Below are positions 37,149-44,981 of a DNA stretch of 64,000 nt, piece by piece; positions within the stretch are counted from its first letter, which is position 1; every line of letters begins with the position of its first letter. Under the pieces are notes generated by a model. The model was not told the origin of the DNA, did not search any database, and saw nothing but the letters and a program-made list of their open reading frames with translations. The stretch spans positions 1 to 64,000 of the forward strand of contig NZ_QUAK01000016.1 in the NCBI RefSeq assembly GCF_003429565.1. The letters are read 5' to 3'. The DNA is from Streptomyces triticagri (GTDB taxonomy: Bacteria; Actinomycetota; Actinomycetes; Streptomycetales; Streptomycetaceae). The position numbers and the translations under genes are program-made.

Positions 37149-38048
37149 CTATCGCCGGGCGACGGGGTGCGGAGCCGGTGCCTCGATCGGTGCCTCGGTG
37201 CGGGGGCCTGTGTCCCGCCGCCCGGTGAGCAGCAGTACGGCGATCAGGACGAGCTGGCAGCCCGTGATCAGGGCCTGGGTCGCGGGAGTCGTCACGTGCA
37301 GCAGGACCATCGTCGTGTTGACGGCGAAGTGCACGGCGATCGCGGCGAGTACGCCGGCCCGCTCGTAGGCGCAGGTGACGAGCATGGCCATGGGGATGTT
37401 CCCGACGGCGAAGAGCACACCGCTCGGGGTCGCGAGGCCCAGGTCGTGCTGGACCGTGCCGTCGATGAAGAACAGCGGCATGTGCCACACCGCCCAGCTC
37501 ACACCGAGCACCAGAGCGATCTGGAAGCGTCCCATGGTCGCCCGCATCCTCGGGTAGGCCGTACCGCGCCAGCCCGGCTCCTCGGAGAGCGGCCCGGACA
37601 CGAGCATGCTGACCAGGAAGGCCGCGGGGCCACCCATGTCCGCCATCACGTCCTGCGCGTCCGACCAGCTCAGCGTGGTGTCGCCGGCGGCCTGCCCGAT
37701 CGCCGCCGCGGCCAGTACGGCGCCTGCGGCCGCCACCATCAGCAGCGGCGCCAGGACCAGGGCTGCCGGGCGGAACCGGACCGCGTGCTCGGGGACCGGC
37801 TCACCCCGCCGCCCGCGCCGCACCCGGATCACCAGCGCGCCGATCAGCGGGCCGAACGCGCCGAGCAGGAAAGGGACATACGTCGGAGTGCCGGCGGACG
37901 CCGATCCGCCGAGTGCGATCGCCGCACCCCAGCAGGCCCAGCTCGTGCCGAAGGCGATGGCCATGAAGAGGATCAGGTCCGCGCGGCGGGTGGCAGGGCG
38001 TGCGGGGTTCGAGAGTGCCGAGGGCGTGGTGTGCTGTGAGGTGAGCAT
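37149..38048 (-). CDS. CPBP family intramembrane glutamic endopeptidase
   Basis: A protein of 299 residues with about seven or eight membrane helices. The CPBP/ABI motifs are SEEPGWRG (paired Glu plus Arg), WAVWHMPLFF and HFAVNT, which supply the catalytic Glu and His residues. Relatives include CAAX-prenyl processing enzymes and bacteriocin self-immunity proteins; the substrate is unknown. The ATG at 38048 gives family length; the open frame upstream to 38186 is unsupported. It is followed upstream on the same strand by an alpha/beta hydrolase gene 65 bp away, so the two may be co-transcribed. Confidence 0.87.
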   Translation of the reverse strand: MLTSQHTTPSALSNPARPATRRADLILFMAIAFGTSWACWGAAIALGGSASAGTPTYVPFLLGAFGPLIGALVIRVRRGRRGEPVPEHAVRFRPAALVLAPLLMVAAAGAVLAAAAIGQAAGDTTLSWSDAQDVMADMGGPAAFLVSMLVSGPLSEEPGWRGTAYPRMRATMGRFQIALVLGVSWAVWHMPLFFIDGTVQHDLGLATPSGVLFAVGNIPMAMLVTCAYERAGVLAAIAVHFAVNTTMVLLHVTTPATQALITGCQLVLIAVLLLTGRRDTGPRTEAPIEAPAPHPVARR

Positions 38049-38113
38049 GCCAAACCGTTCCGTGTCGTCGGTCCGTTGTGAGACGTACCGCAGGGTGAAG
38101 GTGTCTCGGAGGT

Positions 38114-39064
38114 TCAGGAGGACGGGAGTTGCTCTTCGTGGCCCGCGTACGGGTTCGGCGCCGCGTCCAGGTGTCGGCCGAGCCACTCGGCGACCAGATC
38201 CAGCAGTTCGGCGTCGACGGGTTCACGCAGCAGGCGGCGATACGAGCTCAGGCGGTGACGCCCCGGGTCGCGCCGCAGTACGTGCGTGAGGTCCGCGATG
38301 CGGTGCGTCTGCGCCCCGCCGGGGACCAGTCGGGCGATGCGGTCCAGGTCGGACGGGTCGACCTGGAGGTCCTTGGCGCCGGTGACGGCGAGGACGGGTG
38401 CCTCGACGGCCGCCAGGTCGTCCCGGCTGTCGTGTGCGAGGAGTTCGCGCAGCCAGCGGGCGTTGACCTTGGCTCCGGCCACCCGCGCCACGCCCGTACG
38501 GGTGCGCTTCACCCGGGCGAGCGCCCGGCCGCCCAGCGCTCCCAGTGGTCGTCGCAGCAGTCGGACCGGGCCGGGCGCGCTCGCCACGATCGAGCGGCCC
38601 TGCCAACGGAACGCCTCCTCGCCCGAGTTGGCGAACCCGGCCAGCAGCACCACGGCCCGTAAGTCCATCCGGGCGCCCAGCGTCGCGGCGTGCAGTGCGC
38701 CCTCGCTGTGGCCGATCGCGGCGACGGCGTCCGGCCGGATGCCGGTTCGTGCGGTCAGGGCACGTATGGCCGCGGCGGCGTCCCGGAGGTTGTCGGTGAA
38801 GCCCGCCGACCGCCAGTCGCCAGGGGTGGCGCCGGTGCCGCGTCGGTCGTAGCGCAGGGTGGCGATGCCCCGGGCGGCGAGAGCCTCGGCCACCGGCGGA
38901 CCCAGGTTCACGGGGAGGCCCCGCGTGCTGCCCTCGCGGTCCAGTGGGCCGGAGCCGTGGAGCAGCAGAGCGGCCGGGTGCGGTCCCGGGCCGGGCGGCA
39001 GGGTCAGCGTGCCGGCCAGTGACGTCCCGTCGTCCGCGGTGACCGCCATGTCGATGTCGGGCAA
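38114..39064 (-). CDS. Alpha/beta hydrolase (dienelactone hydrolase-like)
   Basis: A protein of about 316 residues. It shows the oxyanion region LLLHGSGPLDREGSTRG, the nucleophile elbow IGHSEGA, and a late His in IADLTHVLRRDP. An early RYDRRGTGATPGDWRSAGF segment fits serine hydrolases of the YfhR/BAAT type. The start is uncertain: TTG at 39064 follows GAGAGG with 7-nt spacing, ATG at 39049 is inside the conserved region and GTG at 39127 is also possible. It is divergent from the winged-helix regulator at 39171. Confidence 0.8.
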   Translation of the reverse strand: MPDIDMAVTADDGTSLAGTLTLPPGPGPHPAALLLHGSGPLDREGSTRGLPVNLGPPVAEALAARGIATLRYDRRGTGATPGDWRSAGFTDNLRDAAAAIRALTARTGIRPDAVAAIGHSEGALHAATLGARMDLRAVVLLAGFANSGEEAFRWQGRSIVASAPGPVRLLRRPLGALGGRALARVKRTRTGVARVAGAKVNARWLRELLAHDSRDDLAAVEAPVLAVTGAKDLQVDPSDLDRIARLVPGGAQTHRIADLTHVLRRDPGRHRLSSYRRLLREPVDAELLDLVAEWLGRHLDAAPNPYAGHEEQLPSS

Positions 39065-39128
39065 GGTCCAGCCTCTCGTCGCGTACGAGCCCCGTGCCTG
39101 CGCCGAGTGCTCGCCCCGGTTGCGCACA

Positions 39129-39144
39129 TTCTCAAGTTCGAGAA
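39129..39144. promoter_or_regulatory. Inverted repeat in the divergent promoter of the ArsR-like regulator
   Basis: TTCTC-AAGTTC-GAGAA is a perfect 5+5 dyad 27 bp before the regulator start and facing the alpha/beta hydrolase. It is the best candidate for the regulator's own operator. Confidence 0.4.
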
Positions 39145-39170
39145 CGTTATCAGATGTGAGATCATGAGGT

Positions 39171-39722
39171 ATGGCGACTGCGAATCTCCTTCTCCACCCG
39201 GTCCGGATGCGCATCCTCCAGACCCTGGTGGGCTCAGGCGAACTGACCACCGCACAGCTCCGCGAGCGCCTCCCGGACGTCTCGCCGGCCAGCATGTACC
39301 GGCACGTCGCGACGCTCACCAAGGCGGGCATTCTCGAGGTGGTCCAGGAGAGACCCGTACGCGGCACCGTCGAGCGCAGCTACCGCGTCCGGCAGGACGA
39401 GGCCCTCGTCGACGAGGAGGCCCGTGCCGGGATGACGAAGGACGACCACCGGCAGGCCTTCACGGTCTTCACCGGGGCGATGATGGCCGACCTCGATCGC
39501 TACCTCGCGCGCGACGACGCCGACCCGCCGCGCGAGGGTGTGCTCTATCGGCAGGGGGCGGTGTGGGCCACCCCCGAGGAGTTCGCCGAACTGGTCCAGG
39601 AACTGGAGGAGTTGGTGGCCCGCCGTACGGCTCACGCCCCCGGCGACGGCCGCGTCCGCCACATCATCAGCCTCGCCCTGGTGCCCGACAAGGAGACCGG
39701 GGGCGAACAAACCTCGCCCTGA
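39171..39722 (+). CDS. ArsR-like winged-helix regulator
   Basis: A protein of 183 residues. The N-terminal winged helix contains LLLHPVRMRILQTLVGSGEL, then RLPDVSPASMYRHVATLTKAG as recognition helix and turn. The wing RPVRGTVERSYRV follows. The C-terminal half (MTKDDHRQAFTVFTGAMMAD) matches the actinobacterial effector domain often fused to this helix-turn-helix. No Cys metal site is evident, so it is not a metal sensor of the classical type. It probably controls the divergent hydrolase and protease genes. Confidence 0.85.
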   Translation: MATANLLLHPVRMRILQTLVGSGELTTAQLRERLPDVSPASMYRHVATLTKAGILEVVQERPVRGTVERSYRVRQDEALVDEEARAGMTKDDHRQAFTVFTGAMMADLDRYLARDDADPPREGVLYRQGAVWATPEEFAELVQELEELVARRTAHAPGDGRVRHIISLALVPDKETGGEQTSP

Positions 39723-39742
39723 GGGGGCGGTCGGGGTGTCAG

Positions 39743-40699
39743 TCAGCCGCGCGCGGTCGCCAGGAAGGCGCGGTACCAGTCCAAGGTGGCGTCGAGGGTG
39801 TCGCCGATGTCGAAGGGGTCGAGGCCGAAGGCGTTCCGGATCGCGGTGGAGTCCATGATCTGCGGTTCGGTGTGCTGGTACCAGAGCTCGGCGTACGAAC
39901 TCACGAAGACCTCGTCGAACGGTCCGAACGGGACGGGATCGGGCTTGACCACCACATCGAGCGTTCGGCCGACCCGCTCCTCGATCAGGTGGAAGACCTC
40001 CCGCGTACTGCGGGCCGGCGCGGTGGGCAGGTGCCAGACACGACCGTCGCCCTCGGGGTGCTCACCCAGGGTGGCCAGTCCTTCGGCCACTGCGCGGATG
40101 TCGGTGTAGCTGTGCGGCAGGTCGATGTCGCCGAGGCCGTACACCTCGGTGCCGGCCAGGGCTCCCGGGAACACCCCGCCGCCGAGCGTGGAGTTGAGGA
40201 CGCCAGGGCCGACGAAGTCCGCCGAGCGGCCCAGCACCACCCGGGTGTGCCCGGCGCGGTGCGCGGCCAGGTACTTCTCGTCCAGCGCGGCCCGCATCCT
40301 TCCCTTGGCGCTCGTCGCGCGCCAGGGCGTGTCCTCGGACATCACGGCGCCGCCGGTCTCGCCGTACGGGTAGAGGGTGTCGAGTACGACGAGTCGCGCG
40401 CCCTCGGCCCGGACCGCGCCGAGCACGGCGTCCTGGATGCCGGGCAGCAGGTCGATCTGGCGGTGATAGGCGACGTTGACGCAGTGGTAGACCACGGCGG
40501 CACCCGCGATGGCCGCCCGCGCGCCCTCGAGCGTGCCCACGTCACCCCGGGCGCGCAGGACGCCGGCGGGTGCCGGGCCTTCCGCGGTGCGGTCGACCAG
40601 GCGGACGGCGTGACCGCGGCGGGCCAACTCGGTGGCCACCGTGGTGCCGGCCGGTCCCGCGCCGAGGACTACGTGCAGGTCATTGCTGGTGGTGGGCAT
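39743..40699 (-). CDS. NAD-dependent epimerase/dehydratase family protein
   Basis: An extended-SDR protein of 318 residues. The nucleotide motif is VVLGAGPAGTTVATELA (GxGxxG). The usual YxxxK is not obvious; the corresponding region has KGRMRAALDEKY. A typical sugar-epimerase-like middle (YGETGGAVMSEDTPW) and C-terminus are present. Substrate unknown; the altered catalytic region could mean a non-epimerase role. Its promoter carries a clean TetR-type operator. Confidence 0.83.
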   Translation of the reverse strand: MPTTSNDLHVVLGAGPAGTTVATELARRGHAVRLVDRTAEGPAPAGVLRARGDVGTLEGARAAIAGAAVVYHCVNVAYHRQIDLLPGIQDAVLGAVRAEGARLVVLDTLYPYGETGGAVMSEDTPWRATSAKGRMRAALDEKYLAAHRAGHTRVVLGRSADFVGPGVLNSTLGGGVFPGALAGTEVYGLGDIDLPHSYTDIRAVAEGLATLGEHPEGDGRVWHLPTAPARSTREVFHLIEERVGRTLDVVVKPDPVPFGPFDEVFVSSYAELWYQHTEPQIMDSTAIRNAFGLDPFDIGDTLDATLDWYRAFLATARG

Positions 40700-40794
40700 G
40701 ACGGGATTCCCCTTCTGACGTCCTGCTGTCGGTCGTGCATCTGTCGTGCGTCTGTCGTTCCGGAGCGCCCTCCGCGGCGTTCGGCGACACTTCA

Positions 40795-40825
40795 GTTATA
40801 CCTCGTAACGAGTGCGATATGTCAA
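40795..40825 (-). promoter_or_regulatory. Strong promoter with an operator between -35 and -10
   Basis: Reading the minus strand, TTGACA (40825-40820) and TATAAC (40800-40795) are separated by 19 bp. Between them lies the perfect dyad CTCGT-T-ACGAG (40812-40802). The promoter drives the SDR gene. A repressor on the dyad would occlude RNA polymerase; the divergent TetR gene at 40979 is the likely source. Confidence 0.6.
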
Positions 40826-40978
40826 CGCGCACACTGGCTCGGAGGCGCCTCGAACCCGGCTTCGAGGCCGCTCGCCGGTTCGCGGGCGGGCCGGTTCTCC
40901 CAGCTCACGCGCTTCGCACGCTCACGATGGCGATAGGGTGAAACTCGCTGGAACCGGCTACCGAGGAGGCGTATACAG

Positions 40979-41686
40979 ATGTCCGGCCAGGCGCGCAGTC
41001 CCCGCGAGCGCTACCGCGAGCAGACGCGGGCGGAGATCAAGGAAGCCGCCGTGCGGCAGCTCGCACAGGGCGGTGTGGAAGGCGTGGCTCTGCTGCGTAT
41101 CGCCAAGGGCATCGGCATGTCGGGCCCGGCCCTCTACCGCTATTTCGCCAGCCGCGACGACCTGCTCGCCGAGATGGTCGTCGACGCGTACGAAGGGCTG
41201 GCCGCGGACATCCGGGAGGTCGACCTGACCGGGGGCGGGCGCACGGCTCTGGGTGCCCTGGCGGGTGCCTTTCGCGGGTGGGCGGTGCGGGAGCCGCACC
41301 TGTATCTCCTCATTCAGGGCACGCCGGTCCCGGGCTTCCGGGCGCCGGCCGAAAGCGTGCTGCGGGCGCGGGCGGTCTTGGGGCCGTTCCTGAAGGTCTT
41401 TGCCGAGGGGCGGCCGTTGCGATCCATGGATCCGCTCGTGGCGGAGTTCGCGCAGTGGCTCCGGGACGATGCCGATGTGGCGGCCTGGGTCGGGCAGTGG
41501 ACCGGGCTTTCGGCCGAGGATGCGGCCGCTCCCGTCGCCCTCACCGGCGCCGTTCTCGCCTGGCCCCAGATGCACGGCAGCGTCAGCCTGGAGGTCGCCG
41601 GCCACTTCTCCGGGATGGGGCATCGGCCGGCAACCCTGCTCGACACCCAGGTCACGCTGCTTGCCGACGCCTTCCAACTCGCCTGA
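40979..41686 (+). CDS. TetR-family regulator
   Basis: A protein of 235 residues. The N-terminal helix-turn-helix reads REQTRAEIKEAAVRQLAQGG and IAKGIGMSGPALYRYFASRD. The C-terminal ligand domain (about 80-220) matches the TetR_C_13/WHG-type group. GGAGG precedes the ATG. A GATAGGG -10-like element lies near 40932. Its likely target is the SDR gene on the other strand through the dyad at 40802-40812. Confidence 0.9.
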   Translation: MSGQARSPRERYREQTRAEIKEAAVRQLAQGGVEGVALLRIAKGIGMSGPALYRYFASRDDLLAEMVVDAYEGLAADIREVDLTGGGRTALGALAGAFRGWAVREPHLYLLIQGTPVPGFRAPAESVLRARAVLGPFLKVFAEGRPLRSMDPLVAEFAQWLRDDADVAAWVGQWTGLSAEDAAAPVALTGAVLAWPQMHGSVSLEVAGHFSGMGHRPATLLDTQVTLLADAFQLA

Positions 41687-41699
41687 CCTCGGGCGCGAT

Positions 41700-42113
41700 T
41701 CAGCTCTGGTGCCCCGAGCCGCCTTCCCCGTCCTGGCCGGCGGCCTGCCGATTGTTGAGCGTGATTTCGGCCATGTGCGCCTCGGCCCATTCGCGCAGCG
41801 CCGAGAGCGGAACCTCCAGGGACCGGCCCAGCTCCGTGAGCCGATAGTGCACACCGGGCGGCACCGTGGGCTCCACCCGCCGGGCCACCAGTCCGTCCCG
41901 GACCAGGCTCTGCAGGGTCACGGACAGCATCTTCTGCGAGATCCCCGGCATGCGGCGCCGCAGCTCGGCGAAGCGGACCTCGTCCTCGGCGGCCGCAGCC
42001 AGCACCTTCACGGCCATCGAGGTCCACTTCGTGCCGATGCGGTCGAGGAGATGGCGCGTCGGGCACTCCGGGGAGAACAGATCGCCCCGTCGCGGGCCGT
42101 GCGGGGTGGTCAC
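41700..42113 (-). CDS. HxlR-family winged-helix regulator
   Basis: A protein of 137 residues. The HxlR domain is complete: CPTRHLLDRIGTKWTSMAVKV, FAELRRRMPGISQKMLSVTL and GLVARRVEPTVPPGVHYRLTELG. The C-terminus is short. It starts with GTG at 42113 and is divergent from the alpha/beta hydrolase at 42219, which is its probable target. HxlR regulators often respond to reactive electrophiles or quinones. Confidence 0.88.
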   Translation of the reverse strand: MTTPHGPRRGDLFSPECPTRHLLDRIGTKWTSMAVKVLAAAAEDEVRFAELRRRMPGISQKMLSVTLQSLVRDGLVARRVEPTVPPGVHYRLTELGRSLEVPLSALREWAEAHMAEITLNNRQAAGQDGEGGSGHQS

Positions 42114-42218
42114 CCGGAGCTCACCTCGTATCGGGAAAGTGCCGCCTTACCGGTCCCACGGTAGTTGCCTACGGTGAGGTTGTCACCATTCGTAACCACC
42201 GATGCCCGGGAGCGTCCC

Positions 42219-43058
42219 GTGTCCCTGCTGCGAGCTGTCGCCGTCAACGGCACCGAACTGAACGTCGCCGTCACAGGATCCGGCCCACCCGTCCTGCTGC
42301 TGCACGGCTTCCCGCACACCTGGAAGCTGTGGACCGACATCATGGCCGGCCTGTCCGGTCAACACCGGCTGATCGCACCGGACTTGCGTGGATTCGGAGC
42401 CAGCGGCCGGCCCGTCGGCGGATACGACGCGGGGACACTGGCCGACGACATCGAGGCCCTGCTCACCGCGCTCGATGTGCCGACCGCCGCGGTCGTGGGC
42501 ATCGACGCCGGAGCCGCACCCGCCTTCCTGTTCGCGCTGCGCAGGCCGGAGCGCGTGCGCGGACTCGTCGTCATGGAGGCCGTGCTCGGCGGGCTGCCCG
42601 GCGCCGAGGACTTCGCCGCCAGTCCTCCCTGGTGGTTCGGCTTCCACTCCGTCCCCGGCCTCGCCGAGACCGTGCTGCAGGGGCAGGAGGAGCACTACAT
42701 CGACTGGTTTCTCGGCGCCGGCACCCTCGGGCAGGGCGTACGTCCCTCGCTGCGCGACGCTTTCGTGGCGGCCTACACCGGGCGTGCGGCGCTGAGGAGC
42801 GCCTTCTCGTACTACCGCGCCCTCCCCGAGAGCGCGGAACAGATCGCCCGGGCCGTCGCGGCGGCACGACTGGTCGTCCCCACCTTGGCGGTGGGGGCGC
42901 ACCCGGTCGAGAGGGCCCTCGAGCGCCAACTCGCCCCGATCGCCGACGACCTCACCGGCCACGTCATCGAGGACTGCGGCCACATCATCCCGCTGCACCG
43001 GCCGCGCGAGCTCCTCGCCCTGCTCGCGCCCTTTCTGCGCGACCTGCCCACGGACTGA
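42219..43058 (+). CDS. Alpha/beta hydrolase (epoxide hydrolase/haloperoxidase-like)
   Basis: A protein of 279 residues. VLLLHGFPHTWKLW holds the HG oxyanion motif and LIAPDLRGFGASGRP the second strand. The nucleophile elbow is VVGIDAGAAPAF, where an Asp replaces the Ser of esterases, as in epoxide hydrolases and dehalogenases. The C-terminal GHVIEDCGHIIPLHRP supplies the His. The GTG at 42219 follows GGGAG; a longer open frame to 42165 is less likely. HxlR control from the other side is expected. Confidence 0.83.
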   Translation: MSLLRAVAVNGTELNVAVTGSGPPVLLLHGFPHTWKLWTDIMAGLSGQHRLIAPDLRGFGASGRPVGGYDAGTLADDIEALLTALDVPTAAVVGIDAGAAPAFLFALRRPERVRGLVVMEAVLGGLPGAEDFAASPPWWFGFHSVPGLAETVLQGQEEHYIDWFLGAGTLGQGVRPSLRDAFVAAYTGRAALRSAFSYYRALPESAEQIARAVAAARLVVPTLAVGAHPVERALERQLAPIADDLTGHVIEDCGHIIPLHRPRELLALLAPFLRDLPTD

Positions 43059-43293
43059 AGGCAGGCCTCTCGCGGCCCAACCCCCGTGCATCCACCAGGA
43101 CTTCGCACCCTTGGCTGCCGGGGCCGGCATGCGGCTCCGCGGCGCCGGTTCCCGCTCGAATCGAGGCTTTCGTCCGGCAGCGCTACGGTGAGTGGAAGGG
43201 GGGGGCGACGACCCACGAGGGACCGCCCCGTTCGGCGATCTACCGCCCACGACGGGAGCCCGGTCTCCGCCTGCCCGACCTGCAGGAGGCATC

Positions 43294-43743
43294 ATGACCA
43301 ACCCGGAGCAAGACCCCACCCAGCAAGAAGGCCCTGCGGACGGTGGCGCGGCCGGAGTGCCGGGCGCCCATGACGGAGGTGCGGACGGTGGTGCCGATGG
43401 CGGGGCGGAGGGTCCTGCGGACGGTGGCGCGGCCGGAGTGCCGGGCGCCCATGACGGAGGTGCGGACGGTGGTGCCGATGGCGGGGCGGAGGGTCCTGCG
43501 GACGGTGGCGCGGCCGGAGTGCCGGGCGTCCACGACGGTGGTGCGGACGGTGGTGCCGATGGCGGGGCGGAGGGTCCTGCGGACGGTGGCGCGGCCGGAG
43601 TGCCGGGCGCCCACGACGGAGGCGCGGACGGTGGTGCCGATGGCGGGGCGGAGGGTCCTGCGGACGGTGGCGCGGCCGGAGTGCCCGGCGTCCACGACGG
43701 AGGCGCGGACGGAGGCGCGGACGAGTCCTCCAGCGGTACTTGA
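43294..43743 (+). CDS. Gly/Asp/His-rich 27-residue tandem repeat protein
   Basis: A protein of 149 residues with no recognised family. A 12-residue N-terminus (MTNPEQDPTQQE) precedes five tandem units of 27 residues. The unit is GPADGGAAGVPG(A/V)HDGG followed by ADGGADGGAE. The last unit is cut to 23 residues and the protein ends ADESSSGT. There is no Lys, Arg, Cys, aromatic residue or membrane segment. Each unit has exactly one His, always followed by Asp. GGAGG stands 4 nt before the ATG. The stop overlaps the TTG of the JmjC-type oxygenase gene, so the two are coupled. It could be a modified precursor or a structural substrate; function unknown. Confidence 0.75.
   Translation: MTNPEQDPTQQEGPADGGAAGVPGAHDGGADGGADGGAEGPADGGAAGVPGAHDGGADGGADGGAEGPADGGAAGVPGVHDGGADGGADGGAEGPADGGAAGVPGAHDGGADGGADGGAEGPADGGAAGVPGVHDGGADGGADESSSGT
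43330..43722 (+). repeat. Five near-identical 81-bp tandem repeats
   Basis: Copies begin at 43330, 43411, 43492, 43573 and 43654 with an exact 81-bp period; the last is 69 bp. Copies differ mainly by the codon before His (GCC or GTC) and third-position changes. The low divergence points to recent expansion or gene conversion, so copy number may vary among strains. Confidence 0.9.
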
Positions 43744-44981
43744 GTACCTCACGAGCGGGCCTTCGGCGCCCCGGCCCCGGCGGTGAAACGGCGCAATCCG
43801 AGCCCGCAGTGGCCAGGACGCCGGCGACCGGGGCGCTGAGCCGCCTGATCGGCCCGGACTCCGAGGCATTCGCACGCGACGCCTGGGCGCGGACTGCGCA
43901 GCTCACGCCACAGGCGGGGGACTTCTCCGACCTGTTCTCCGCAGCCGCGGTGGACGAACTGATCTCACGCCGTGGACTGCGTACGCCGTTTCTCCGCGTC
44001 GCCAAGGACGGCTCGACGGTGCCCGACTCGTCGTTCACCTCACCCGCCGGGGTCGGAGCCACCATCGCCGACCAGCTCGACGACACCGCGGTGTGGGGTG
44101 CCTTCCGCGACGGCGCCACCCTCGTCCTGCAGGCTCTGCACCGTACGTGGGCACCCCTGGGCGAATTCGTCGCCGGCCTCGGCGCGGAGCTCGGGCACCC
44201 GGTGCAGGCCAATGCGTACGTCACACCCCCGCAGAACCAGGGCTTCGACGCCCACTACGACGTGCACGACGTCTTCGTCCTCCAGATCCAAGGAGCCAAA
44301 CGCTGGCTGATCCACCCGCCGGTGCACCCCGACCCGCTGCGGGACGAGCCCTGGTCCGAGCGGCGGTCCGCCGTCGCCGATGCGGCGCGGGGCGATGCGT
44401 ACATCGACACGGTGCTCGAGCCGGGCGACACCCTCTACCTGCCGCGCGGCTGGCTGCACTCCGCCCGGGCACAGGGCGCGGTCTCGATCCACCTGACCCT
44501 GGGCATCCACAACTGGACGCGCCACGCCCTGGCGGAGCACCTCGCCCAGGAGGCACTCGAGGCACTGCGCGACGATCCCCGTATGCGCGGCACCCTGCCC
44601 CTGGGCGTGGACGGGCCCGCCGACGAGCTCGACTTCGTCCGGGAACGTCTCGTCGCCGCCCTCGCATCGGCGGATCCTTCGCACCGATTCCGCCGCACCC
44701 GGCGGAGTCGCGGCCGGGCGGCCCCGCTCGGTCCGTTGGCGCAGCACGAGACTGTCGCGGGTCTCGGACCAGGCACCCGGGTCCGCCTCCGCGGGGGCCT
44801 CGAGGCACGGTGGGAGGACGGCCGACTGCAGACCCGGGTGGGATGGCTCGACTTCCCCGGGAGCGAGCGGGAGCCGGTGACCCGGATGCTCGACGGCGAG
44901 GTGCACACGGCCGGCGACCTCGGCGTCGGACTCGTCGAGCGACTGTTGCGCGCGGGCGTACTGGTGCCCGCCGAACCATGA
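43740..44981 (+). CDS. JmjC/cupin-4 type Fe(II)/2-oxoglutarate oxygenase
   Basis: A protein of 413 residues in the ribosomal-oxygenase-like branch (YcfD/NO66/MINA53). The double-stranded beta-helix has the HxD ligands in AHYDVHDVFVLQ (His172, Asp174) and the distal His in LYLPRGWLHSA (His240). QGAKRWLIHPP follows the first strands, and a dimerisation and winged-helix-like C-terminus completes the family. Relatives hydroxylate His or Arg in proteins. The frame begins with TTG at 43740 overlapping the repeat-protein stop; GTG at 43809 is an alternative. Its own stop overlaps the next ATG. The most likely substrate is the repeat protein; this is inference. Confidence 0.85.
   Translation: MSTSRAGLRRPGPGGETAQSEPAVARTPATGALSRLIGPDSEAFARDAWARTAQLTPQAGDFSDLFSAAAVDELISRRGLRTPFLRVAKDGSTVPDSSFTSPAGVGATIADQLDDTAVWGAFRDGATLVLQALHRTWAPLGEFVAGLGAELGHPVQANAYVTPPQNQGFDAHYDVHDVFVLQIQGAKRWLIHPPVHPDPLRDEPWSERRSAVADAARGDAYIDTVLEPGDTLYLPRGWLHSARAQGAVSIHLTLGIHNWTRHALAEHLAQEALEALRDDPRMRGTLPLGVDGPADELDFVRERLVAALASADPSHRFRRTRRSRGRAAPLGPLAQHETVAGLGPGTRVRLRGGLEARWEDGRLQTRVGWLDFPGSEREPVTRMLDGEVHTAGDLGVGLVERLLRAGVLVPAEP

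Noticed and set aside
40979..42113. A regulatory island forming a toxin-antitoxin pair (TetR and HxlR genes convergent)
   Set aside because: Both are ordinary regulators, each with its own divergent target.
43730..43760. Frameshift joining the repeat protein and JmjC gene into one protein
   Set aside because: The TTGA overlap is a normal coupling arrangement and the JmjC domain is complete without the repeats.
43240..44224. Long antisense frames across the 81-bp repeats
   Set aside because: Their His/Arg/Pro-rich sequence is the mirror of the GC-rich repeat; no start site or codon bias supports them, and the sense frame has a GGAGG site and coupled downstream gene.
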